From NCBI RefSeq assembly GCF_000208865.1, contig NC_018390.1, forward strand, positions 386,798 to 450,797: a DNA stretch of 64,000 bases. The letters are read 5' to 3'. Positions 47,801 to 58,485 of the stretch are shown here, one piece after another (position 1 is the first letter of the stretch; each line of letters starts with the position of its first letter). A program made the translations under genes and the position numbers. Source of the stretch: Neospora caninum Liverpool (taxonomy: Eukaryota > Apicomplexa > Conoidasida > Eucoccidiorida > Sarcocystidae). The notes below the pieces were generated by a model. It made no database searches, had not been told where the DNA came from, and saw only the letters and a list, made by a program, of their open reading frames with translations.

Positions 47801-49373
47801 TGGACGAAGGACCACAGAGCGTCTTTAGCTACGGCTCCCACCACACGGCAGGCTGACACACTGGCTGGCCTTACCGTGAGTTGAGGGAGCGCATCGATGC
47901 CGCTGACAAAGTTTGTTGGCCCAGTTTGTCTGTTGCGGGGGCTGGGCAGAAAAGCGACACAAACAACTAGGTCACGCTTTGCTGTTCATCGCACTGCCGT
48001 GTCTCTCTTGAAACCTTTTCTTTGAAGAATGGTACACGCCGCGGTCCTGCTGAGTGCACGGGGGCGCCGAACGGCCGCCGGCCTGTTTATGTCAGGGGAG
48101 TAACGAACGATCGGGCGTTGCTGCTGTCTGAGTGGTGGACCTGTTTTGAGAGAAGGCATCGCCACTTGTGAGATGGAAGAAGTGCGTGGAGAGAACAGTC
48201 GCAGAAGAGGCCGGTTGATCTCAGAAGTTCCACAACCGGGAAGCAATTGCGCTAGGACGCGTCTTATCTGAGTCCACACAATGCTGCAAAGGACCCCGCG
48301 CCTTCGTACGGTTTAGTTACTGTTCCTATGTTGCAGTGTGCTCTTTTTTCTCCAGACAGTTTCCCGCCGTGACCACATGGCAGTGGTTGACGTGCATGAT
48401 GTGGCCTACATGAGGAGTTATGCCGAGGAACTCCTCCGTGGAGACCGGCTGATTCGGAGCGATTAATCTGCGCGCGATCTGTGTGTTCTCACTGGGATTC
48501 ACGCGACAGAGAGTGCATGCGAAAGGGAGAAATGAGGGACCGTAATTGCATTTTTGCACACTCACGGCACTGCGGACCATGGAGGAGCATCGCCCTCGAC
48601 GGCAGACGCAACAGTGGACGCATGCGAAGCTTGCTGAACAAAGGCGGGTCTCGAAAAAGGGAACTCCAGAGAGGATGTGGCGGCCGTAGACAAGAAGGGA
48701 ACGAGTGCCGTGCTCTCTCGTAAGACGGCGTCCACTTGGTCCTGGAGATCGCTTCCAACAGCCGGGGAGTGAGAGCTCTCAGGACCCAGACAGAAATCCT
48801 CGAGGGTATTTCCTGCGTCTCGACCCGGATGCTCCGGATCTTCCCCTGGCTTGGGAAGAGGCATGCAAAGAACACAAGCTGGAGAGAGGAATACTTCCAA
48901 TGGAACAAACATCTCACAAGAAAGAGGCGATGAATCGAAGCCTCGACTGGCAGTGGAACGTCACTCTCTTAGATCCCGTTACTTCCTTAGAGGCCGGAAG
49001 TGACAAACCAAATTTCGAGAGCCTTTCCATTCCCCTATACATCTCGTCACGCTCCCATAACTAGAGGAAAACCATGTGCACGACAAGCCCTGGGCGTGTG
49101 TCACGGGGATGAGGGTAAGTCTCCGCGTGCACTGGCAGCCTAGTGTTGTCAAAGTTCTTGTCCTCCGGGAGGAGGGAAAAGGGAATTTTGTTGCAAGAAG
49201 CAAGGATACAGAGAAGAACTCTTAAAACGGCGGAACATGACCGCAAGTGCGCCTACCTCGTAGAAGCCCCGGTGATACCCTGAACCGGGAGAATGCTCTT
49301 CACCACAGCCATAGCCGGATTCGGAGAGACTGTCTGGACCGATCTTGAGAGCAGGGGTTTCTAGTATAGCCAT
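38083..49373 (-). CDS. PIBF1: PIBF1/CEP90-like centriolar coiled-coil protein
   Basis: Long multi-exon gene for a coiled-coil protein of about 1,050 residues. Exons read: 49257-49373, 48566-48777, 47875-47929, 47551-47618, 47009-47135, 46801-46947, 46244-46378, 45783-45846, 45264-45316, 44091-44315, 43031-43180, 42538-42648, 42083-42151, 41590-41658, 41105-41227, 40371-40512, 39738-39883 and 38083-39240. Landmarks of human PIBF1/CEP90 recur in order: ITDEAYERLK...EDKLSLHEYV (human LTEEQYIKLK...EDQLSIPEYV), QDKDHLEKN, MRSFENERLSL (human LKSFESERVQL), LASYG then PTPAARRLQESLYLARKL (human VPTTAKRRLKQSVHLARRV), and a final LLAALKRAV helix. An Arg/Ser-rich tail of about 280 residues has no counterpart. 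Borders of the exons at 46244, 45783 and 45264 are not phase-settled. The intron after 47551 uses a GC donor. In animals the protein acts at centriolar satellites and distal appendages. Confidence 0.75.
41738..41786. repeat. TA microsatellites in PIBF1-like gene introns
   Basis: TA-rich run with TATATGTATA interruptions. Similar runs occur in other introns of this gene near 39305-39325, 42826-42854, 44854-44881 and 44908-44931, and near 46094-46120. All avoid the predicted exons, which supports the model. Confidence 0.85.
43703..43821. repeat. 59-bp tandem duplication, intron of PIBF1-like gene
   Basis: Two near-identical copies begin CTCAGTTTTTCCGCTCAGCG at 43703 and CTCAGTTTTT at 43762 and run through CAGGCGAGCAAAGCC. 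They differ at a few bases. The duplication lies in the intron between exons 44091-44315 and 43031-43180. Confidence 0.9.
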
Positions 49374-52077
49374 TTTTCTCTGCTCTGTGTTTTTTAGCGA
49401 ATCGAAAACACGAATCTGGCAGATCCGTCTTTGTTTGAAGAAGAACGCATTCTTGCTTGTCTACAGCTTTCGTTCCCTCCCCCCCATGCCACAAAGGGTC
49501 GTGTTGCGTTCAGAAACTTAGCGCTGAGATCCTGGTCTCAAACCGCTTCGGCCGAAACCCTAGGGAATCTGTAAAGCAGACTCGAGGCGACTGCTCCAGA
49601 TACTGTGGCGAGGAAAATTGCCAGCGTGAACGTACGGGAAAAGGATCACAGAATTGGATACAGGTGGTAAGGAAACTCGCACCGTGTGGAAGCTAAATGA
49701 TCTTGCCAGCACCAAATGTTGTGCGGGATACGCATGTCATATCGCGTGACAAATTTCAACCTTTTGTGTCAGATCGGCAACCTCGAAAAAGACTATTCGC
49801 GGATTACGTAAGCTCTCCACGGCTGAAATAACTTTGGCCGTCGGACGGGTGTGCCCAAATGTGGTTTTTGCTGGAGATTATGGTACATGGAGACAACTGT
49901 CGAAGTCGGCAGAAGATGCTAGTAGATAATTTTAAGAAACAAACAGAACGTCGCTTTCTTTTCGCGGGCCCCACCGCGTGCCAGCAGAAAGCCACCGGTT
50001 TTCCCTGTAAGCATGTAGGTATCCTGTACCAGGGAACACAGTCTTTACACTTTTAGATCGGGGACAAATGTGAAGAACGAGAAAACATCGTCAATCTCAG
50101 AGATCCCAGAACACAATACGCACCGTGTTGCGTCATGGAAATATCGTAGTGGCATGCAGATCAGGGAAAACTCGCCCTCTCACCAGGCGTAACAACTGTA
50201 CTGGCTTCTTCGACTTCAGCACAGTTTTATAAATCAAATCTATTTGCATTTCCAAGGTTGGGTTTCCGGTGACAGCACCTGTTACGCTTTTATTCTTCCA
50301 CCGAGGGTTGGGCCTTGCTCTGCAGTCCAGATGGCGGATAGTACCCCACCCCACGTAATTCTGGCCGTTTTTCAGCCTTTTTTTGAAACATCGGGGGCAC
50401 ACGAGGAGCTTGCTGAGAATCGTGCGTGCCGCTAAACGCTGGCGGCAGATGCAGGTGAAGCGTGGACGCGTTTTGCTGTTGGTGAAAAAATGTGTGAAGG
50501 CAAAGAAACGCGTAACGAGAGCAGATCAGGGGGGGTTTGCACATGCGGAGAGGATCCTTATGTTTACATTTTAGCACAAGCGATTTCCTCATGTCTTCTA
50601 TGTAAGCGTTTCCTCAGCTTGAGTGTCTGCATTGAGAAGACATTCCGGATTCTGTCCGAAGCAGCAGAGAAAATCGTTTCCAACAGTTCGGCCCAAATGC
50701 GATATTCATCCAACTGTCTACTGCCGTGAATCACGACAGCCAACCTCACGGCAGGAACTGCAACTCCTGCGTGCATCCAAGCACCGCTGTGCCATTCTGC
50801 AAAGATTCCGCAATCAACTTCGACAGGGAGGCATGGAAGGAAACCCAGACACGAGAATGCAGCGTCTAGCCTCTCGTGCGGGCGGGAGATAAGGATAACT
50901 GTCCCTCGTTCCAGGTGGCTTCTGTGGCCCCTCCCCACTTGATGGTTCTCAAATTTCATCTAGACGTGGTTCTCCAAGCGTGTATCGAACAGTGATCTCA
51001 TTTCGAGCACACCGGCCACTGTGCGGGAGATCGCCACGAGCAGAGACTGAAATTTTTAATTCTAAAAACAACAGAAAGCAGAGATAATTCACTTTTAAAA
51101 AGTTTCAGATAAAAGAGTGGGGGGTTCTTGCCTCCCAACAGCGGGGTGATTGATGGCGGTGCTGGCGAGCTGGCGTCAATGGTGGCTCGGCCCCTCGTCA
51201 GGTTTTTCGCTGTGTTTTTGCGCCTCGACCCTTATTTTCCCACGACTCTTGACGCCGAAACACCTTTCCGATCATAAAAGTGGAAAGCTGGACACGAGGG
51301 AATGTCTGAAGAATCGGCCATGTGCCGGAGGGGTGGATCATTTAGGAGCTGTGTACAGGAATGTTATTCGACGTGACGGGGCAGCTCTTCATCCGGGACT
51401 CTCTTCACTGGACAGAGCCTCCGTCAACAACCACGCAGTTTCAGTGAGAAAGGCGCACCAGATGTTTCACGGTGGATTATTTCCGCAAATTGTACTCTTT
51501 TCAGTGTCGCAGACCAAACCTCCGGCGAAGCACACGCACTAAAAGCGAGACTGGAGATCCCAGGCATGACGCAGTGGAGCGTGGGGAACTTTACGTTTTT
51601 GTTCCATGTTTCGGAACTCGCAGCCTGGGTCAGTCATGGAACTCGCGAGTTTCATACAGACGCCAGGACGTCACGCGCAGATTCACATTCGCATGTATAT
51701 ACCTGGAGAGGCAGATGCGCAAAAGCAAATTGATTGACTGGCCGCAAATGGCAGTTGGAGAGAAGAGACAAAAGAAGGAAAGACATGGACGAAGGTGCAC
51801 ACTGCAGACCAGAAAATGCTACGGCGATTTTCTGGAGAGGAAAAAAGCTTGGGGAAAATCGCTCATCCTTTGCTTCCAAACCGCGAGTGCGCACCGGACG
51901 CGGTCCCTCTCAAGAAGCCGTCTCGCATTTGCCTACGAGGCGATATCTCAGAGGAGAGTCTCAGTCACTCCAGAAAAAGAGAGAGCCTTAAAAAGAAGGC
52001 ACAAAGGCAAGGCGCCTCATGCCGTCGCGCCGAGGTTCACATGCCGTGTCTTTCTTCCCTTCGCTGTCCCCGGGGCC
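49374..52077. other. Intergenic region upstream of PIBF1-like gene
   Basis: Contains the promoter of the minus-strand coiled-coil gene and the 3' flank of the COPI-associated gene. Several short stretches read like protein and are bounded by splice-like sites: minus 50184-50278 (TLEMQIDLIYKTVLKSKK, then GTGAGA), minus 50564 to about 50735 (RQLDEYRIWAELLETIF, ending in TAA), and plus 49909 to about 50007. They do not join into one model, and chance is a real explanation. Confidence 0.35.
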
Positions 52078-55000
52078 TCAGTACGGAGCGGGGTTGTAGA
52101 GCGCTTGCTGGATCTGGTTTGCGCCAATCTGCTCGCCGACTCGAACTCTCTGGGAGTCTTCTTCCTGCGAAAAACACACGGGAAGGAGCAACTGATGCGA
52201 AATGGACACCGCAGAAACACGAAAAAAGAGAACGCGGCACAGAGAGCAACCACGAGAAACGAATGCGAATGAGGGCGTTCGTGACAGTTTTCCGTCGTCA
52301 CTCACGTCGTCCGAAACGTCGATGCCGTTGCGCTGCAGCTGGTGACGCAAACCGAAATGGATCATTACGCACATGATTCCCATGAGGACCATGTACCCAC
52401 CTGAACAGTCGAGAAATCACAAGCACCGCGCAAAGGAAAGTTTATCAGCGAGATGCGAAACGGGAGCAGGAAAAGACCTGGCAACCATCTACGTTCCCTC
52501 CACGCAAACACCAGTCTCCAGGGAGAATTGCATACGGTGTTTCTTCCTGAACCTGCGGCAGCGGCGTCGTCACCCTGCGGCCCCACCGCCCGGTTCAACG
52601 GAAGAAACTGAGCAGGCCAGACACCCCCTGCCTCAATCCGTTTTCCGACACGGAACGCCGGGAAAATCCACCTGGGAACTGTGTGCCGCGAAGAGAGAAA
52701 TCGACGCTTGTTAGGGCGCTCGCTCTTTCTTGTTTTCGGCAGAGACACCGCTGGAAATCGACTTTCTCCCTCGTCGCTCCTCGACACCCAACTAGGTTTC
52801 CCTCGAGGGCTGCGCGCGTCTTCTAGATAGCCACACGCCTGGTTTGCCATCAGGCACTGAAGCCTCGACGGGAGGGCCGCAGACAGCCACAGACAAAGTT
52901 CCAAAGACAGCCGACAAGCCGGCGCCTTTGAGGTGTTCAGAAACACTCCTTGATCGCGCAGTCCGGCTCTCGGGAACGGCCAAAGCAAAGGCTCACCGAC
53001 GAAGAGCAGAAAGAAATTGGACGTCCACAGAGAAAGGCAAATGGCGCCTGCAGAGAAGGCGAGACGGAAGAGAGGAAAGCAACGAGGAGTACGCGGCACA
53101 GGAGGGAGGCAGGGGACACAGAAAACTCCTCGCATGCGTCTTTCCTGTATTCGTCGTGGGCACTTCCCGGACGAGAATCTGACAAAACCGAGAAAAAGGT
53201 TTCTCCCGCCTAGGCTGGAAGCTCGTAATGCAGCTTAATCTTCTATGTGGTGTCCAGCGTATATTTGAAAAAACAACACTGTCCCAGAGGCGTCTTCGCT
53301 CGGGCCTCTCCGAGGCACGTGAAAAAGGACTCTGGCGTTCAAAGCTTTTCCGAGTTTCTGCACGCGAACCGAAGTTTGCCCGAGTCGGCAGAAGAGAGCC
53401 GCTGGAAAATCCATCTTTCCTGGGGCTTACCAACGAGAATGTAGAAGAGGCCTTTGCCGAGAGGGACAGTGAGGAACTTGAACCACGTGGCGAAGAAGGG
53501 CTGGAGGCGCTCTAGCTGCTCCAAGTCCTTCGCTTCGACGACGCAAATCGCCACGCCGAACATCCTGAGAGCGAGACGGGCGAAGAAGGCCACGAACGTG
53601 AAGGACAGGAGCGGCAACGAGGAAGAGAAATACAACGGAGAACGTGGAGACAAACAGTAAGGCCGAGGGACAGGAGAGAAGGACAAAACGAGGGACGGAG
53701 AGAAAAAGACAGGGAAGTGCCAGGCACCAGCTGAGGGAAGGGGGACTGGATAAACCTGGAAGGATTGAAAGCAGTCGCTCAGCCACAAACGACCTAGAAG
53801 GTGTCTCCTACGAACCAGCTCTGCTTCCCAGCGCCACGAGTCGGGTTGACAAGAGAGAGACGGTGAAGAGAGAAAAGACGAAGCGAAGGAGCGGGCACTT
53901 ACATGAGGAAGAACTGAAGAATGTACGAAGCCGGATTGCCGACCATCGAAAAAATGTTCATTATCTGAAGAACCGTGACGGCAATCAGCCCAACTCCACC
54001 TGAAGGCGAGAAAAAAACGACCACACCCCGCAACGTTTCGTCTTTTTTCTTTCATGTTTCTGGGACGCGCCTGCAAAGGTCCTGAGAGCCCCGGCCGTCT
54101 CCCATTCCAAGGCCGTTTCGCGCTGCAGACATGTCTCCCCTCCCACCCGCCACATCCCCGCGCCTCAGACTCACCGTCCCCTCCCTCCATCTCGCCTTTT
54201 CCTCTCGTCGCTCACCGACAAAGCACAGCGCTCGCAGGGGTTTGGGGCCTTCTCCCACGAGGTTGGTTCTCTCGAGGATTTTCCCGCCTTCTTGGAGGAG
54301 GGCAGTTCCGACTCGTGACCCCACCCGCATCGTTCCCTCGAGAGCCGCTCTCGTGAAGCGAGCGCCGGCTTCTTCGACGCCAAATTGCGACTCCGGCGCT
54401 GCATGCGGGGCGCCGTGACTCTCGGCCTGGACAAAGCGAAGTGCCTGGGAAGCCAGGAAGGCGTTTGCAGAAAAATCCAGGGGTCGAGGTTCTCCCTGTT
54501 CGCGGCGACGCTGCCCACGGCCTCCCCGTCCTGCGGCTTCAGCCTGTCCGGCCTCGCAGTAGGCTGCGTAGGACGAGGATGCGAGGTAGGGATCTGCGCA
54601 AGACACCCGCGGGGAATGCATCGACGTTATATCAAACACACTCCGGTAGTTCTCTTGAGAAACGCTCCCGAGTCCAAGCCCAAAATTTGTGATACGGGAG
54701 ATGCTAGTTTGATCAGCGCCCTCCTACTGGGAGAGGCCGTCTGCGTGAGACACAAGTACGAATTAGTCTTTTTTTGTGCCCAGGTGTACATACACCACGA
54801 GGAAACAGAGACAGTGGAGCGGCGAGGAAGACGGTCTCCAGGAGGCAGAAGAAGAAAAAAGACACCCACGCCATTTCTGCGGGGACTGAGATCCGCCCAG
54901 CGAGGGCTGTCTACCTCTGCACGCTGAGTGGCCAGAGAGAAGGCTGAGTAGGCAGCAGAGAGCACGAGGTGCCTCGACAGCGTGTGAGAGGGAAAAAAGG

Positions 55001-55173
55001 AAAAGGCGACGACTCTCGAGACCGAAAGAAAGAAGAAGACTGGGAGATCATGTCCAGCAGGGGGGGAATAGGTCGAAATTGCTTTCCAGGATGTGTCTCT
55101 ACGCTAGATCAAGACGCCGCGACATGGACCTTTTCTGCAACGTGGAGCCCGGACAAGGAACCGGCTTACCCAT
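52078..55173 (-). CDS. COPI-associated family membrane protein (264 aa)
   Basis: Six phase-consistent exons: 55170-55173, 54216-54593, 53903-53999, 53431-53564, 52306-52400 and 52078-52164. The first coding exon is only ATGG; the start context GCAAAAATGG is a near-perfect coccidian start. The N-terminal 120 residues are hydrophilic with an amphipathic stretch. Then four membrane segments follow: about 123-146 (FVGGVGLIAVTVLQIMNIF), 149-170 (SYILQFFLMMFGVAICVVEA), 180-204 (WFKFLTVPLGKGLFYILVG) and 204-222 (GGYMVLMGIMCVMIHFGL). This arrangement and the GKGLFYILVG...GGYM motif fit the COPI-associated protein family of Golgi/early secretory membranes. It ends in a short cytosolic tail (QALYNPAPY). 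The specific role is unknown. Confidence 0.85.
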
Positions 55174-56376
55174 TTTTGCTTTTCTTTTAGGGAAAACTCT
55201 GCCACACAGAAGCTGTGACGCAGGCGTCTTGGCCGAAGACTGGGAGTCTCTGTGAATCTTCGCGAGGCTACTAGTCGTTAAAAGACGAGGAACTGCTTCG
55301 AAAGCAGGAGTTCATTTCTCTGTCCGTGTTTTGGGTTACGCCGTTTTGAGGGAGCAGGGAACGCACCCGTTCATTTTCCTGGAAGCCCTCGAGAACGGCA
55401 GAGGAAAGGTAACTTGAAACTGGGAAACTGAACAGGAGAGGAGCCGGCCCGAACGAGTGTGTCCGTCCCTTCCCTAAGCCTGCATGCAGCTCGGAAAAAG
55501 GGGGGTTTCTCATCCAACGGGATTCGGTTTTCCAGGTGACACCCACCACAGGCTGCCTGAGAAGATACTGGCCAAGCCTGGGGCTTGGCCTCGGTAGAGT
55601 ATGGTTACGTTTTTCTCGTGGGCGAGCAGCGATTAGTTCCGCTCACAGGGCACGCTTGGCAGGAGACGTGAGGCGCGCTCCGCGTTTCTTGAAGCCGAGA
55701 GAGGAGTGCCTGAAGTCCAGCTGAATCCCAGCCTCCTTCGCGAGAAGTGAGCGAAGAAAAGGAGAGCAGCGTCGCGGCGATGTGGCGAGAGGAAAGAATT
55801 ACAGAAAAGAGCCGCGAGAGAAAGGAGGTGACCTGTCGAGTCTCTCTCTTTTCTTGTGGAGGGAGGCTAGAGTCTCGCGGTCCGGAGTTCCTTTGCACAT
55901 ACTCGAGGGGGCTTCTCGAGACCGAGAAGAAGATTTCGGGGAAATCGGAAAGAAAAGACGAAGAAAAAACACAACTCTTGAGAAAAAGACACGCGCAGCA
56001 ATCGCGCCAGCGGTTGTGCCTTGCGAGAAATGCCGGAACTCTTTGCTGGCGGGTGGCGGTCGCGCGCACGCGATTACTGCCACAGGAAGGCGAAAAAAAG
56101 AAATAGTTAAAAGAGGAAAAAGAAGCAAACGTGCCGTCGAAAAAGCCTCAAAAAAAGGGGAACAGAAGCCGCAGCCGTTAACTTGTGCAGAAGCAGGAAA
56201 CGCGCGGTGTCTTGGATTCTCGTGTTCTCCACGAGGCATCTTCCAGCTGCTGCGCCTCATGCATCACTGGTCTGCATGCAAGTGTCGCCCAAAGTCGCTA
56301 GAAATCTCTCAGTACGAGCAGGAACAGATAAAACCACAGAACGCGTACTGATCCACACAGAGGGATAACCTGGATT
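55174..56376. other. Intergenic region upstream of COPI-associated gene
   Basis: Should hold the promoter and 5' UTR of the minus-strand COPI-associated gene. Open frames between 55600 and 56350 on both strands lack motifs and consistent splice partners. No gene called. Confidence 0.45.
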
Positions 56377-57435
56377 TTAAATCGGAGATGTGGAACATGC
56401 TGATTTACGATGTGATCTGTGGATATATTTCGATTCCGTTTCTAACGAAGGCAGGTGTGCGCGGATTGGGGGGGAGTCCTGGAGCCCTTGAAGAGGGTTC
56501 TTCCCACGAAGAAAATCGCCAGAAAAGAGAATGGAAGACAAAAAGATGCGGCGGAGAAGCGTTTGCGGGTCGAGCTTCCTATAAAAACGTTCCTTAAGAA
56601 CGACGTCCGCCACATTGAGGGGAGTCAACCACCCCTCGTCACCCACCTGACCACCAGACTGATCTACACGCTCGCTCGCTTCTCTTCCTCGAGTTTCCTC
56701 GACGGAACTCGAAGACTTCATCAATCGCACGCACACCGAATTGCCTTTCTTGCCGAGAACACGTCGAGGGGCTTTCTCTTGCTGAACGGCCAAATCGGTA
56801 TTTCAACGCTCGCCGCTTAGCTGGCAAGTCTCGAGTTTTCCAAGAGCCTCGCCTGGTAACCCCACTTCGTAGTTATCTTACAGCAAGGGTGAGGACCGTT
56901 CCTGCCGTCTGCTTCCCCAGTAGTTCCCTACTTGAGACGTGCAGGTGATATCGCAATCGGTAGCCCAAGCTGGGGGGACGGAACCTTTGACCCCGTGGGC
57001 CAAAGCGCGGCGAGCTCCAAAGTTCGCGGTCGAAGTCGCGCAGTCTCGAAACTCGCCTTGTTCGATGTCTCGATCTTGGAAAAGTGATTGCACGTGCCGC
57101 AACACTTTCCCAAGTGCGTCGCCTGTTTCCTGTGAAGGCTGAACATACAGTTCCTGCGCGTCCTGGACACTTTTTTCACGATGTTTTTGACGGCTGCTGC
57201 CTCCTCACGGTCAGTTACCCCGCAGCTGTCGCCTTTACCTGGAACTGACGGTGCACACGGCGACCAGAGGTATCAAATAGAGAAACACGGTCCGATGCCA
57301 CGTGCACTTGGCGAAACGCACGCTGTCTGCGCAGCTAGCAGAACTGTCGTGTGGAGGGTTCCAGTGTTCATCCAGGCGTTGCTTTTTGGCGGGGTCTTGA
57401 AGCGCTCTCAACTGAAGAACGCGAAAGTTCAGCAT
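56377..57435 (-). CDS. Candidate secreted or membrane-anchored protein, unknown
   Basis: Three minus-strand exons fit in phase 0: 57250-57435 (62 codons, donor GTCAGT), 56932-57162 (77 codons, from DAQELYVQPSQ to DITCTSQ, donor GTAGGG), and from 56781 downward (QEKAPRRVLGKKG...), which stays open to a stop at 56377. The last exon could instead splice at 56647. The first exon has an ATG at 57433-57435 and ends in a hydrophobic segment (RTVFLYLIPLVAVC, about residues 48-61) that could be a recessed signal peptide or signal anchor, as in many coccidian secretory proteins. The part after it carries several cysteines (DCATST..., ATDCDITC). No family recognised. The first intron would be only about 87 bases, which is short. 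Confidence 0.35.
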
Positions 57436-58485
57436 GTGGAAGGAAACGGAACCTCTGTGGCGACCAGCGAATTCACTGTAGCGCTCTCGCACAGCCTCTC
57501 TGCAGTCACCACTCTGACGGGCGCACCGGGGCGTCAAGGTCGAGCCCTACAGGGCGTAACCGTCTCAGCCCCGGAAAACGGGGCGGACAGCGTGTAGAGA
57601 CTTATCGAATATAACGATACAAGCTGGAAACAAAGGACTTCTTAAACTGAGGAGTCAAATGGGTACAAGCTTTAACTGTTTTGAATGCAGCCATGCAAAA
57701 GCGACTGTGTATCGCGTCTCGGTGAAGAACGAATTCGCTGGAGTCGGCTTTTCGACACAAACACAAACATCTCGGTGTCGCAACTCGACACCGCGCGGGT
57801 TCTTTTTGAAAAGAGTCAAACCCAAATGGTGGTATATGACAAGACAGCTTTTTGCACCAGCCTCTCTGTTCACCAGAGAAAAGACTTGTTTCTCTTGCGT
57901 CGGTAAAACCTACAGAGACACACAACGGTCACGGACGTAGAGACTTCGGTAGGCAGAAGAGCAAAGTGCTAGGGCAGTAGGTATGCCGATCTTCGCTGTC
58001 GAAGCTGAAAAGATGGATCATTCCCAGTGCATTCATGCATTCACAAGGACCTCCCGCGCTGCGTGTGGCAAGGCGCAGTCAAAAAAACCCTCGCAAGCAC
58101 CAGAAATGGTGCACTGTTCAAAGCGATTTTGACAGAGGCTGCCAGCATCTGAGTTTCAGAGACAAAAAATCGGATGCAAACAGACGAACTGAAGCAGAAA
58201 TTCTGTCCGCGAGGGACAGCCGGAAGGAAAGCTGTCGGCAGAACGCGACCCCTTTGCCTGTCAAATAGGGTGAGTATGCAGCCGTTCAGGAAAAGACATT
58301 CCCCGTTTGAAACTGGAGCCTTCCGCTAACTGTACAGAACGGGACGCAACCACGGAAAACGTCCGGCTGGTGTCCCTCATTTCTCCACGCTCCTTGCCCC
58401 CTAAACGCCCACGCCGCGGGGTGTCTTCCCCTTCTCTCGGCTTTTCTTGCCTGTCACCGTTCTCTCTCGGTCTCTCTTTGTCTGA
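57436..58485. other. Intergenic region
   Basis: Lies between the weak secreted-protein candidate and the 3' end of the propeller-like gene. A plus-strand open frame at 57685-57906 reads somewhat like protein (NISVSQLDTARVLFEKSQ) and meets a possible donor, but I find no matching exons. Nothing is called. Confidence 0.4.

Noticed and set aside
51472..52272. 266-codon plus-strand open frame
   Set aside because: It overlaps the last COPI-associated exon in antisense, has no motif, and its composition looks random.
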